A DNA stretch of 64,000 nt from Aricia agestis (taxonomy: Eukaryota > Arthropoda > Insecta > Lepidoptera > Lycaenidae), in NCBI RefSeq assembly GCF_905147365.1, contig NC_056425.1, positions 5,401,501 through 5,465,500 of the forward strand. Reading direction: 5' to 3'. Shown here one piece after another: positions 21,948 through 31,547 of this stretch. Both the position numbers and the translations under genes were made by a program. The notes below the pieces were generated by a model, which saw nothing but the letters and a program-made list of their open reading frames with translations, ran no database searches and was not told the origin of the DNA. How positions within the stretch are numbered: the first letter of the stretch is position 1; the number at the start of each line of letters is the position of its first letter.

Positions 21948-22376
21948 GAGCTCACCTGACTCTAAAAATCAAACATCGTCCTTCTCTCTTCACACTCACG
22001 CCCGTCTTTCATATGCCAGGTGAAAAAGGACGGCGCGGAATCATCGCCGAGTTAGTTTTACTTGAATAAAAGACGAACTATAATGATTATGAAAAAAGTG
22101 TTTTGAGCAAATTTAGGTTTTATCAATACCTTTTTAGATATTAAAAAATATTAAAGAAAAGACAGCAAACTTCGAAGATCTAAGCAAAAATGTGTCTAAA
22201 ACAAGGTTTTTTGTAAAAAAGAAACTATCTAGCATTTTTTGAGTAATCGTGTTTTCGTCTTGAGCATTTAATCCTTATGAACTGAAGTTACTTGTGTCAA
22301 AAAATCAGTTTTCTAGACCTTACAGATTTTGAGGTCTAGGTTAAAGTATGTAGTCAAGTTAGGGTCATATGGGCTC
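21948..22376. mobile_element. TTAA-flanked MITE, subfamily 2, copy 1 (piggyBac-like)
   Basis: TTAA at 21944-21947 and 22377-22380. Ends GAGCTCACCTGAC and (reverse) GAGCCCATATGACCC. The first ~110 bp match, inverted, the right end of subfamily 1; the remainder is unrelated to it. 429 bp. Confidence 0.8.
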
Positions 22377-22380
22377 TTAA

Positions 22381-23205
22381 GTTTGAGACTTTCCGTTGCG
22401 TTTAAAAGGTAAAAACAATAATTAATTCTTAGCCTTTAATGCCAAATATTGACGTGCTTGGGAGTTTTGTCTAGAATAGAGTAGTAGTTCGTATCAATAA
22501 TTTAAAATGTGCTGTTTTGCAGAGACTAAACCTAGCCAGATCTTTTTCTCCGGGATAAAACATCTACATACAAAATTTCATGGATATAATTGCTTCCGTT
22601 GCAATATACTTTACATAGATAGTCTCGTTTAAAGATTATTAACATAAAATGACAGGCAATTTCACCGATGGTTCGCTACGGAACCCTAAGCGCATAGAAA
22701 CAGGGGAACAAATCTCTACTTTGTATCTATACCTACCCATATGCAATCCGTTAGTAGTTATCGCGTTTATGTGGACGACATAAGGACCATTTTAGAAGGT
22801 AAAACAACTCTGGACACAACTCACTGCATATTGCCTTGAAAGAATCGTTTCCTTTTGTTCCAACGTTCTAGTGATTTTGGCGAAAACATTCTCTTGTGAG
22901 GGTATGTGACACATTTTCCTAGTACCGACGAATGCTCAGATAAATCACGAAGCAAACTTTTCCGTTCGTGACAGCCCTGTTATTTTTTGCTGTGTGTGAT
23001 CGATAGGTTCCGTAGTTATTTTCTTAACATTGCATAGATTCCTGAAACGTTTTATAATTTAAGTCTGGTAGCTGGATGAAGAGTTACGACTTACATAACG
23101 TATGTGTGGAAATGAGGTTACAAAATATGTTTGCGCGTATGTGAATGAGACAAGTAGCAATTTCGGCGACTAGACTTTAATCAAACTTAAAAATAGTATT
23201 TTTTG
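22381..23205. other. no gene recognised
   Basis: About 825 bp. Short repeat-like words only (GGTTCGCTACGGAACCCTAA at 22671, an end fragment of the GGTACGGAACCC element). Confidence 0.5.
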
Positions 23206-23211
23206 ATTGGG

Positions 23212-23385
23212 CATGACGCCCGCAAATCCTTTGTGTCAAAATTCGCTTATCATGCGAGAACCGTAATTTTTCCCCAAATAAAAGAATGTCTTTTCCCGGG
23301 ACTATCTCCATACCAACTTTCAGCAAAATCAGTTCAGCGGTTTGGGCGTGAAGAAGTAACAGACAGACACACTTTGAATGACACA
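23212..23385 (-). mobile_element. HelA Helitron-like element, truncated
   Basis: GCATGACGCCCGCAAATCC, TCTTTTCCCGGGACTATC, GCAAAATCAGTTCAGCGG, TTTGGGCGTGAAGAAGTAAC, CAGACAGACACACTTTG. The 3' CTAG and the extreme 5' end are missing. Confidence 0.65.
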
Positions 23386-23812
23386 CGGAACTTTCAAAAA
23401 TATCACTAAAACTATTTTAACTCAAGAGATATTGTTCTTAAATACATAACGCAATTCTGAGCAAATGAGATCTCCATTCTTCTTAAAGCCTCTAAAAGCG
23501 CATCACAATTTCCAAAATGCTCATAAAAATTTCCATATAAACGAAGTGAACTGTACTAGTAGGTACAGCGATAAAGAGCGATTTGGTAAGGGTTCATTTC
23601 CGGCGGCGACGGTTCGTTATATTCGGTTATGCACCCCCACTCACCCCGACGCAGTTAAAATTTCATACTTATTCAAATTCGATGGCATGTAGAGAATTTT
23701 TAAAATAATATTCCTACTTTAGTCAGGACTGGAAAGTTTTTAAATGAGCCATCGGCGCCGTGACGCTTTGAAGGCATTTCTTTGCTGCTTTGTTGAGCTA
23801 CATGGAGTAAAA
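23386..23812. other. unannotated DNA upstream of the hairpin and gene pair
   Basis: About 430 bp. No known element ends; may hold upstream regulatory sequence of the first CFAP20-like gene. The ORF at 23465-23692 has no recognisable product. Confidence 0.4.
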
Positions 23813-23872
23813 CTAAAAAGAAAACATGTCATCAACGCTATAACTAGCGTTGATGACATGTTTTCTTTTTAG
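23813..23872. repeat. perfect 28-bp inverted repeat with 4-nt loop
   Basis: Left arm 23813-23840 and right arm 23845-23872 are exact reverse complements, separated by TAAC. The arms begin CTAAAAAGAAAAC and centre on CATCAACGCTA. It lies 222 bp upstream of the first CFAP20-like start codon. It matches none of the MITE termini elsewhere in the window. Confidence 0.9.
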
Positions 23873-23893
23873 CCATTGAAGAAGGACAAAATC

Positions 23894-24043
23894 ATGGAAT
23901 TAATGCAAGAGAATTTGGAATATTTGGAGAAAACTTTTATTCCAATAAATAGGTCCTACTTCCTATACAGACTTCTTTCAGATTCCGCTTTTCTAAATTT
24001 CATCGATTTGTCATGTATGTCAAATACCAGCCTGTCAAGATAA
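23894..24043 (+). CDS. short unexplained ORF upstream of the CFAP20 pair (49 codons)
   Basis: An ATG at 23894 opens 49 codons (start MELMQENLEYLEKTF, then IPINRSYFLYRLLSDS) ending at TAA 24041-24043, 51 bp before paralog 1. I do not recognise the product. The frame stays open back to the right arm of the hairpin at 23845-23872, whose last bases TTTTCTTTTTAG resemble a splice acceptor, so this could be part of an exon, an upstream ORF in the 5' UTR of paralog 1, or chance. Composition (Leu, Glu, aromatic residues) is protein-like, but no family can be named. Confidence 0.2.
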   Translation: MELMQENLEYLEKTFIPINRSYFLYRLLSDSAFLNFIDLSCMSNTSLSR

Positions 24044-24094
24044 TAGCAAAGAAATAAACAAATAGAAAAGGTGATATTTATAAAGTAACTGAAA

Positions 24095-24847
24095 ATGTAC
24101 AGAAATTCGTACCAACAGGGAATGGTAACAATTTTCTTCAGCGTTGGATCAAAGCCTTTAGCGATATGGGATACACACATGCAGGACGGGTACATATCAA
24201 GATTCTTGGACCAGGACATCAAGTCCATGGTACTCGAGATAAGAGGAACCAACGTGAGTACAACGTACATAACATGCCCTAAAGGCAACATGGTGTTGGG
24301 GATATCCATGCCATTCCTGGTGATGATAGTAAAGAACCTACGGAAATATTTCTCGTTCGAAGTCACGATACTAGACGAGACGAAGACTCGCAGACGATTC
24401 AGAGCATCTAATTTTCAAAGCAACACCCAAATACTACCTCTATGCACCGTCATGCCTATCGGACTAGCCGAGGGCTGGAACCAGATACAGTTCAACTTAG
24501 CAGAATTCACACGAAGAGCTTACAAGAAACAGTTCGTGGAAGTACAGAAACTCAAGATAAACGCTAATATAAGATTGAGAAGGGTCTATTTCGCTGAAAG
24601 GCTAGTTCCAGACGAGGAGCTTCCACCGGAATATAAGTTATTCTTTCCTTTAGCATCAAAAGCGAAAGGTAAAATTGATAAAGCAAAAGAGGAAAAAGTA
24701 AAGCCTCAAGCAGTTGTAGATAAGGAGGAAAGTAAGGCTAAAGTTATTCAGGAAGTAGTAGAAACGCTATGTGGCAAAGGTGAAGGATTAATAAATAGAA
24801 GACTCTTGCCGACTAGTCCGTCAATGGAGACTATTCCTAGTATTTAA
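24095..24847 (+). CDS. CFAP20-family protein (Bug22/GTL3-like), paralog 1, 250 aa
   Basis: Full-length, intronless ORF. Residues 1-186 align without gaps to the CFAP20 fold as I know it. Visible family blocks are the N-terminus MYRNSYQQG, the GSKPLAIWD stretch (18-26), NVSTTYITCP (53-62), PFLVMIVKNLRKYFSFEV (73-90), RRRFRASNFQS (99-109), the GWNQIQFNLAEFTRRAY block (127-143) and LRRVYF (161-166). Family members are normally about 190 residues. This one adds about 64 residues rich in Lys, Glu and Ala (KAKGKIDKAKEEKVK at 189-203), probably disordered. CFAP20 proteins act in axonemal doublet microtubules and basal bodies, affecting ciliary beat and sperm tails. The start is chosen because it matches the family N-terminus. 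The stop is followed by AATAAA signals at 24978 and 24989. No introns and strong divergence suggest a retrogene-derived, perhaps testis-biased copy (inference). Not the canonical ubiquitous CFAP20. Confidence 0.92.
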   Translation: MYRNSYQQGMVTIFFSVGSKPLAIWDTHMQDGYISRFLDQDIKSMVLEIRGTNVSTTYITCPKGNMVLGISMPFLVMIVKNLRKYFSFEVTILDETKTRRRFRASNFQSNTQILPLCTVMPIGLAEGWNQIQFNLAEFTRRAYKKQFVEVQKLKINANIRLRRVYFAERLVPDEELPPEYKLFFPLASKAKGKIDKAKEEKVKPQAVVDKEESKAKVIQEVVETLCGKGEGLINRRLLPTSPSMETIPSI

Positions 24848-25189
24848 ATATTAAATTGTATACGAATTTTAAGTTTTTGAATACTAAAGTGTTTATAGTT
24901 TAAATATTACATCAACTTGTTATATTAGTGTGATATGAAGTGTGTTTTATTTTTGTTGTAATTGATATTTTTGTCTAAATAAACGATAAATAAAAGTATG
25001 TGTTTTATGTATTTAAGTATGTAATAAAAAACAGCGATATAGAGTGCTCAAAATGATAAATCTAGTTGGCCTATTCATTTGAAAACCATTCCCCGAAGTA
25101 AAATAAAATAAAAAAAATCTAACATCAAAATATAATATATCCGCGTCACTGAAATATCATACGTCAAATCGATAGCAAAACTAAATAAA
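24848..25189 (+). promoter_or_regulatory. spacer between the two CFAP20-like genes
   Basis: 342 bp, AT-rich. It holds the 3' UTR of paralog 1 with AATAAA at 24978-24983 and 24989-24994, and must contain the 5' region of paralog 2 unless the two are co-transcribed. I see no clear TATA box. The sequence just before the second ATG is ACTAAATAAAATG. Confidence 0.5.
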
Positions 25190-26140
25190 ATGTTCAAAAA
25201 CTCATATCAACGAGGATTATTATCAATATTTTATAGCTGCGGTTCTAATCCTCTGGGATTATGGGATTCGGAAGTGCAGAATGGACACATAAAAAGAGTC
25301 ACCGACAGCGATGTGCAGTCGATCGTACTGGAGATTTGCAGCGCAAACGTTGCCACCACATACATATCGTGTCCTAAAGGGAACAGAACACTGAGTATAA
25401 AACTCCCCTTTCTCGTGATGATTGTGAAGAATCTGAAGAAATATTTCTCGTTCGAAATCTGCATCCTCGACGACAAGAAAATGAGACGACGATTTAGAAT
25501 ATCCAATTTTCAGTCGACTACAAAAATCAAACCTTTTTGCACGACTATGCCAATCGGCCTGTCTGGCGGATGGAATCAGATACAATTTAATTTAGCTGAT
25601 TTCACTAAGCGAGCGTACGGGACGAGCTATATGGAGACGTTGCGAGTACAAGTGCATGCTAATGCCCGTTTGCGACGAATATACTTCTGCGACAGGCTTT
25701 ATACGGAGGAGGAATTGCCTGAAGATTACAAATTGTATACGCCGATAGAGAACAAGCAAAGGAAATCTCGGCCAATCAATAAAGTGCCAACAGCGGAGGA
25801 ACGACGCAGTTCCATAAGAAAGTCGAGTATAAATCCGAAGGTTTCAGTAGCTGATGCTGATTCTGTGGGGCCGAAATTACCAGGAGCCCAGGAGCTGACT
25901 GAGGCACTAGAAACGATGGGAAATCCTGAAATCACTGGAGATCTAGAAATTACTAGAGATCCAGAATTGACAGAGGCTTCAGAAAAAGGTAATGAAATTA
26001 AAGAAGCCAAAGAGGAAATAGAAGCTCTGAATTTAGCACCCGAAATTGAGGTTCTTATGACTCATGTGTATAATAGTGTAGGAGCTGAACATCCAAATAA
26101 AGATGGTAATTCAGAAGATAGGAGTATTCAAATTGAATGA
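25190..26140 (+). CDS. CFAP20-family protein (Bug22/GTL3-like), paralog 2, 316 aa
   Basis: Second intact, intronless CFAP20-like ORF, 342 bp downstream of paralog 1 in the same direction. The core (1-186) aligns gap-free with paralog 1 at 113/186 identical residues by hand count. It looks closer to the canonical family than paralog 1 in several blocks: MFKNSYQRG at the start, NGHIKR (31-36), FTKRAYGTSYMETLRVQVHAN (138-158) and YTEEELP (171-177). After the core comes a 130-residue tail with a basic Ser/Arg patch (EERRSSIRKSSI, 203-214), then an acidic stretch with loosely repeated Pro/Leu-Glu-Ile/Leu-Thr units (about 235-265) and a Glu/Lys-rich, possibly helical segment (268-281). The tail has no recognisable domain and looks disordered. 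The start is fixed by family homology. No canonical AATAAA is obvious right after the stop. Likely role: axoneme or basal body protein; tissue unknown. Confidence 0.92.
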   Translation: MFKNSYQRGLLSIFYSCGSNPLGLWDSEVQNGHIKRVTDSDVQSIVLEICSANVATTYISCPKGNRTLSIKLPFLVMIVKNLKKYFSFEICILDDKKMRRRFRISNFQSTTKIKPFCTTMPIGLSGGWNQIQFNLADFTKRAYGTSYMETLRVQVHANARLRRIYFCDRLYTEEELPEDYKLYTPIENKQRKSRPINKVPTAEERRSSIRKSSINPKVSVADADSVGPKLPGAQELTEALETMGNPEITGDLEITRDPELTEASEKGNEIKEAKEEIEALNLAPEIEVLMTHVYNSVGAEHPNKDGNSEDRSIQIE

Positions 26141-27083
26141 TTCCCAAATTCAGAGGCAGACGAATTGAATTTGGAGCAAAATGATACATTTTGATGAAAC
26201 ATTAAGTCGTCACTATTTTTATAATTTTTCTTTTATTTGCAATTATGATTAATTTTTATTTTTATACTGTGTAATTTTCATTGCTAATTCATTTGAATTT
26301 TAAATATACTTTTGTAATTACTTACTATTTATTTGTCTTTTCTAGTTAAATCAGCTATATTTTACCTGTAACAAAAACAACACTATAATTAGTTTATTAC
26401 ACACCTTAATTTAATATTATTTTCATATTTTATATTTCTTCTACTTATAATATGATCTTGATAAAGTATTATAATATATTTTAGTCTATTCAGTTATTCA
26501 GAAAACTAGTAAACAGTGTAAATTATGACCAATGACGCATTAATCCTTCTTGTCAATTAACTTATAAATATTGCACACAATATTTACATTTAACGCATCC
26601 ATCTATTCCGATATGTGAAAAATCCCCTAGAATGGTAATAAAACCATAATAATATCGTAGGAAAATATGAATAGGAGGCACTTCAAAATATTTGGAAAGG
26701 AAACCCCGCAAATACTTCGAGATCCGTCAGTCGAGGATGAGCGAAATTAAAGGACCAAAAGGACCATCCAAAACCCGAGCCTACTTTCTTTTATTACACT
26801 GAACAAGTGAAGCTAATATCTTTAAATATGTAGACAAATCCTCGGTACCTTTTCGTCTCTTCAGATACAATGAGAGTGTTCTGTGGAACTATGTTTAAAA
26901 GGTTTTCGGTATTAATATAGAAAATTGAAGAGTGCTCCGCAGAAAGGAATGCTTCAACACAAAGAAATGTTTTTTGCATAACGAGGTCGGGTATTATGTG
27001 AGAGGTTTACAAGCAATAACACAGAAGACATACGCCTCTCAATACTAAACGAGAGGTTGGAGATGAGGTTATCCATCCATACT
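26141..27083. other. AT-rich 3' flank of the gene pair, no gene recognised
   Basis: About 940 bp. Includes the 3' UTR of paralog 2. No element ends; ORF 26794-26979 has no recognisable product. Confidence 0.5.
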
Positions 27084-27325
27084 TCTATAAATTATATAAA
27101 ACTTAAAGGTGACTGACTGACTGATTGACATAGTGATCTATCAACGCACAGCCCAAACCACTGGACGAATCGGGCTGAAATTTTGCATGCAGGTAGATGT
27201 TATGAAGTAGGCACCCGCTAAGACATGATTTTGATAAATTCCAACCCCAAGGGGTTAAAACAGGGGATGAAAGTTTGTATATAATAATACTTCTTAACGC
27301 GAGCGAAGCCGCGGGCAAAAGCTCG
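27084..27325 (+). mobile_element. HelB Helitron-like element, single copy
   Basis: Starts TCTATAAATTATATAAAAC, carries GACTGACTGACTGATTGAC, CAGCCCAAACCACTGGACG and CCAACCCCAAGGGGTTAAAA. Ends GCGAGCGAAGCCGCGGGC, AAAAGCTCG|T. Confidence 0.8.
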
Positions 27326-27361
27326 TAATGTAATAAATGCAACTGTTATCTCTTCATACTT

Positions 27362-27498
27362 AGGGCCTTTTTACCATTTCCTGATGAGTGCCGAATAGGC
27401 TATCCACCACTTAACTTGACAGATAAAGTATGGAGAATCTGTCAAAAAAGTTGTGAATAGCCTATTCGGCACTTTATCAGAAAGTGGTGAAACGTCTA
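27362..27498. mobile_element. MITE-E foldback, copy 1
   Basis: Left AGGGCCTTTTTACCATTTCC, right TTATCAGAAAGTGGTGAAAC. Interior CTTGACAGATAAAGTATGGA and AATAGCCTATTCGGCAC match the copy at 40113. Confidence 0.65.
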
Positions 27499-27914
27499 GT
27501 TTCACCACTAGTGATCCAATTTTGATCTTTGTAGAGTTGTTTGGGGGTTTCAGTAAATTAATATAACTATTATTCTCTAAGCTGTTCATACGGAGTGCTG
27601 GTCATAAGCTGGACTATACACCACACGTCATAATATAAAACACGTACAATAACAGCCATACAATATCGATTAATTTATTAACATTGATAACATCTCTTTA
27701 TTCGTGAGACGGGTTGGGTCGGGTTTGACATTCATTAGAAAATAGAAATCAATAATGAGGTACAATAGTACAGTTGGGGGTTAAGAACTTTCTTAGGCTC
27801 AGTAGCGCCAATCTGGGTTAAACTAATCCTTGATCAAATACACTAAGATGTTTCTTTCTTCGTGCACTCGAAAGGACACACGCTTTTTGCACTTTGAAGC
27901 TGATGGCTTGTAAT
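27499..27914. other. no gene recognised
   Basis: About 415 bp, no element ends seen. Confidence 0.5.
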
Positions 27915-28180
27915 CATGGGCGCCGGCAGGGGGGTGCCAGGGGGCGCACTTGCACCCCTTGGGAATCTCGGGATCAACAGGAATTATTGAAATAAAAAGC
28001 ATTTTGTAACCCTATTAGTGCCTATTACCATGCCGTACAAGGATAGTTTGTAATGTTTCGGAACATGTTTTATGTTGACGTAAAAAGACAGTCACTGTTG
28101 TTCGTAAAAAGTGAAAAGAAAAGAACAGAAAGAAAACTAAAATCTGCACCCCTTGGAAATTATTTCTGCCGGCGCCCATG
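27915..28180. mobile_element. MITE with CATGGGCGCCGGCAG ends
   Basis: Terminal inverted repeats CATGGGCGCCGGCAG (27915-27929) and CTGCCGGCGCCCATG (ending 28180) are exact. Inner GCACCCCTTGG also recurs near both ends. 266 bp; the ORFs inside are on opposite strands and incidental. Confidence 0.75.
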
Positions 28181-28795
28181 CTTAGTAATATTAACACAAA
28201 ATGTTGGTCTTATTCATCAAGATCTGGCCGGTAGTTTAGGTGCTTCTATTTATAGAAGTGACATAATAATTATATATTGCATTACATAATTTTCTGAAAT
28301 TAAACTTCAAGCACAACAATAAATACGAACTAGCGTAAATGTGGGTTAAAATTAATCCTTGATTGCCTATCTCTTGTTCTTCATATCGGACGATCAGATT
28401 AATAAACCCAAGTTTAACTCTCAGATTTGTGCAACTGGGCCTTATAAAGTTGCTATACTGCTAACTTGCAGTGCCTAATTTTTGTGGCTATAAAATTTAC
28501 GACGGTGCGGTATAATCTATCCCAAGTACGGGCCCGGACGTGCTTGGCCTCCCAAGTGGTAGTGTCAGCAAAAAATATCTTTACATTCATAGAATGTTTA
28601 CAGCCCATATAATCACTTTTATTTTATTACGCGGGGCTCCTGTTACCGATCGCCAAACAGTATAAAAATTGATTGAAGTTTAGGTGTTATTAAAATGTCT
28701 ATAAAAGGAAAAAACATTGCATATAAGCTATAATAGAATAGTATACTTATTTCCAGGAAATTTGTAACAATGGTTCTTATTATTTAGGTATGGTA
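28181..28795. other. no gene recognised
   Basis: About 615 bp, no element ends seen. Confidence 0.5.
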
Positions 28796-28808
28796 TCAAA
28801 ATTGACAA

Positions 28809-29155
28809 CGTGGGAGAGCCATGCTTCGGCACGAATGGACCGGCTCGACCGGAGAAATACCACGTTCTCACAGAAAACCGGCGTGAAACAGCGCTTGCGC
28901 TGTTTCGCCGAGTGAGTGAGTTTACCGGAGGCCCAATCCCCTACCCTATTCCCTTCCCTACCCTCCCCTATTCCCTTCCCTTCCCATCCATACCCTCCCC
29001 TATTACCCTATTCCCTCTTAAAAGGCCGGCAACGCACCTGCAGCTCTTCTGATGCTGCGAGTGTCCATGGGCGACGGAAGTTGCTTTCCATCAGGTGACC
29101 CGTTTGCTCGTTTGCCCCCTTATTTCATTTAAAAAAAATTAAACAATATTATGAT
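28809..29155 (+). mobile_element. long LINE-tailed SINE, copy 3, with 13-bp target duplication
   Basis: Flanked by TCAAAATTGACAA at 28796-28808 and again at 29156-29168. Head GTGGGAGAGCCATGCTTCGG, pyrimidine block, then GGCCGGCAACGCACC, CATCAGGTGACCCGTTTGCT and an A/T tail. The exact duplication defines the element ends and proves retrotransposition. Confidence 0.9.
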
Positions 29156-29462
29156 TCAAAATTGACAAACGATTAATAATAACCCAGGCTGGTGCAAAGG
29201 GCTTTATTTAACAAAACTCTCCAGAAAATAACCATAATATCATCTCCTTATATGCAATAGGTAATGTGAAAAAATATATCATGCGCGGTAAACAAAGGTT
29301 TGGGAGATTTGTTTGCTGTCCCTCCCACAACACTTACAGAATTAAAGCTACTCGGGAATGCAGATACAATTATTTCACGACAGGGTTTCACTAAATAGAA
29401 AAACTTGTTTATACTATTTTGGGACTAAAATAAAGTATTGTAGTCCCAAAATAGTGTAAATA

Positions 29463-29806
29463 TATACGTGGGAGAGCCATGCTTCGGCACGAATGGGCCG
29501 GCTCGACCGGATAAATACCACGTTCTCACAGAAAACCGGCGTGAAACAGCGCTTGCGCTGTGTTTCGCCGAGTGAGTGAGTTTACCGGAGGCCCAATCCT
29601 CTACCCTATTCCCTTCCTTACCCTCCCCTATTCCCTTCCCTTCCCATCCCTACCCTCCCCTATTATCCTATTCCCTCTTAAAAGGCCGGCAACGCACCTG
29701 CAGCTCTTCTGATGCTGCGAGTGTCCATGGGCGACGGTAGTTGCTTTCCATCAGGTGACCCATTTGCTCGTTTGCCCCCTTATTTCATAAAAAAATAAAA
29801 ATAAAA
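29463..29806 (+). mobile_element. long LINE-tailed SINE, copy 4
   Basis: Same structure as copy 3, about 650 bp downstream in the same orientation. Preceded at 29408-29460 by an imperfect inverted repeat (ATTTTGGGACTA / TAGTCCCAAAAT). Confidence 0.85.
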
Positions 29807-30348
29807 ACTTTCTATTTAAATTATTTACACAGCAATCTTTTATACTAGGTCTAGGTCTTCACCTGGCTCATTGGAAAACTCAAATAACAGATAAAGGCAA
29901 CGAAATTCTGCGTAAATAGTAGTAGGTAGAAGAAAAAAAAAAAAAAAAGTCGTTAAAAATTGTAAATCATATTTCAACATGAACTAAATGAAACGTTCAA
30001 GCGAATTTAAGTGTCTAAACCTAGTCTAAACACACTAGGCCGAAGTTACGCGGCGTAAATTCCGCATGATTAGGTCCGCAAAGTATTTTAAATTAGGTAC
30101 TCCGTTATCCGTACTTGTAATTCCTTCCGGTACTTAGCACCGCTACCATATTATGTGCAATGTGTGCAATGCACACGGGCGCCATCCTCTAGGGGCGCCA
30201 AAATCGCCATCTTTAGGGGCGCCAAAACCAAGGACCCAAAAAATTTGCCTAAAGGGGCGCCAAAATCTTTTTTTGCATACAGGCGCCAGTAGCCCTTACC
30301 GGGGCCCTGATTAGCACGACGCCAGGCTGACGTGGTGTGCAGCATCTA
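29807..30348. other. no gene; short repeated GGGGCGCCAAAA motif
   Basis: At 30178-30290 the block AGGGGCGCCAAAA or close variants appears about four times in irregular spacing, ending near GGCGCCAGTAGCCC. The rest is AT-rich. The ORF at 30151-30345 only reflects this motif. Confidence 0.55.
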
Positions 30349-30612
30349 TACAGTGTGTAACAAAAATAAGTGATAATACTTTAGGGTGTGTACGTGTTCC
30401 TTGTAGAGAGTTCACTGTGAAAGTAGCAGCGCTGAAAGACCAACATTTTTTTTCATTTTTGTATGGGGAAACTCGTGACGCTAGGGCCATTGCCCATACA
30501 AAAGTGAAAAAATTTTTTCGTCTTTCAGCGCTGCTACTTTCACAGTGAACTCTCTACAAGGAACACGTACACACCCTAAAGTATTATCACTTATTTTTGT
30601 TACACACTGTAT
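30349..30612. mobile_element. MITE-C palindromic element, copy 2 (near-perfect)
   Basis: TACAGTGTGTAACAAAAATA at the left and its complement at the right. Arms of about 100 bp (ACTTTAGGGTGTGTACGTGT, TAGAGAGTTCACTGTGAAAG, GTAGCAGCGCTGAAAGAC) pair almost perfectly around a loop near 30480, with only a few mismatches. Likely the youngest copy. Confidence 0.85.
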
Positions 30613-31051
30613 AATATTATCTTTAATTATTGCTGTGAATTATGAGTCAACGTTTCATAGGAGGATTCATAATGTACTTTTTATTCCATAAGTCATCATT
30701 ATTTTGAAAATAAATAATATTTTTCCTGTTAAATAGTTACATACCTATATGGCTAAAACTCCTTTGTTTTTTCGTCAGGAGCTAAAGCTATGCTCCCCCA
30801 GTTTGCGAAATGTTTCTGTCAGTTTTCAAGGTTTCCCCGGCTTGTTGCTAATTTAGAAAATTGCCATCCTGCACATCATAACTCGCGGCGCCCTTGTATC
30901 CATCACCACAATCTGTTAATGGAAGTCTGCACTCGCGATGAGGGGAAACTATGCTTATTGATGTTGTCATCACTCATCAGGCGTTTACATGCGAAAAAAC
31001 ATACGTTGATAGGGAGGTAAGGTGTAAGTTGTGGTTTCAAAGTGTAGTACT
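30613..31051. other. no gene recognised
   Basis: About 440 bp. The ORF at 30790-31020 lies in non-repetitive sequence but is not recognisable. Confidence 0.5.
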
Positions 31052-31254
31052 GCGGGGCTGAAATGGTCACATTTAGCAATTCCTCTCAATCAATTCAGCA
31101 AATGAATTGTCAAAACTGTCAAACTGACAAATAACAAATCAGTACAAAAATACAGAAATGAATTGAAAGCAGAGTTGCATTATGCGATTTTAGAAAAATG
31201 AATCATATTATGATTCATATCATGATTCTTCAAAGCGACCATTTTAGCCCCGCT
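31052..31254. mobile_element. MITE-B, copy 2
   Basis: Left GCGGGGCTGAAATGGTCAC, right GCGACCATTTTAGCCCCGCT; interior matches 20376-20583 over its length. Confidence 0.75.
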
Positions 31255-31323
31255 GGTATCGAATCATAACCAAATAGGTTGGTAAATGCTGATATGACAA
31301 AATAGACCTCCTTAATTGAACTA

Positions 31324-31514
31324 TACAGGGTGTAACAAAAATAAATGATAATACTTTAGGGTGTGTACGTGTTCCTTGTAGAGAGTTCACTGTGAAAGTA
31401 GCAGCGCTGAAAGAGATTTTTTTTTCACTTTTGTATGGGCAAGGGCCCGAGCGTCACGAGTTTCCCCATACACACACCCTAAAGTATTATCACTTGTTTT
31501 TGTTACACCCTGTA
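31324..31514. mobile_element. MITE-C palindromic element, copy 3, one arm shortened
   Basis: TACAGGGTGTAACAAAAATA to TTTGTTACACCCTGTA. The right arm lacks the GAACACGTAC...GTGAAC part, so the element is asymmetric and 191 bp long. Confidence 0.8.
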
Positions 31515-31547
31515 GATACATTCATTAATACCCATGTAACCTCCATA

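Noticed and set aside
23956..24366. 136-codon ORF on the - strand over the first CFAP20-like gene
   Set aside because: Antisense shadow of a gene with clear family homology.
25259..26010. Three - strand ORFs over the second CFAP20-like gene
   Set aside because: Antisense shadows; no protein family resemblance.
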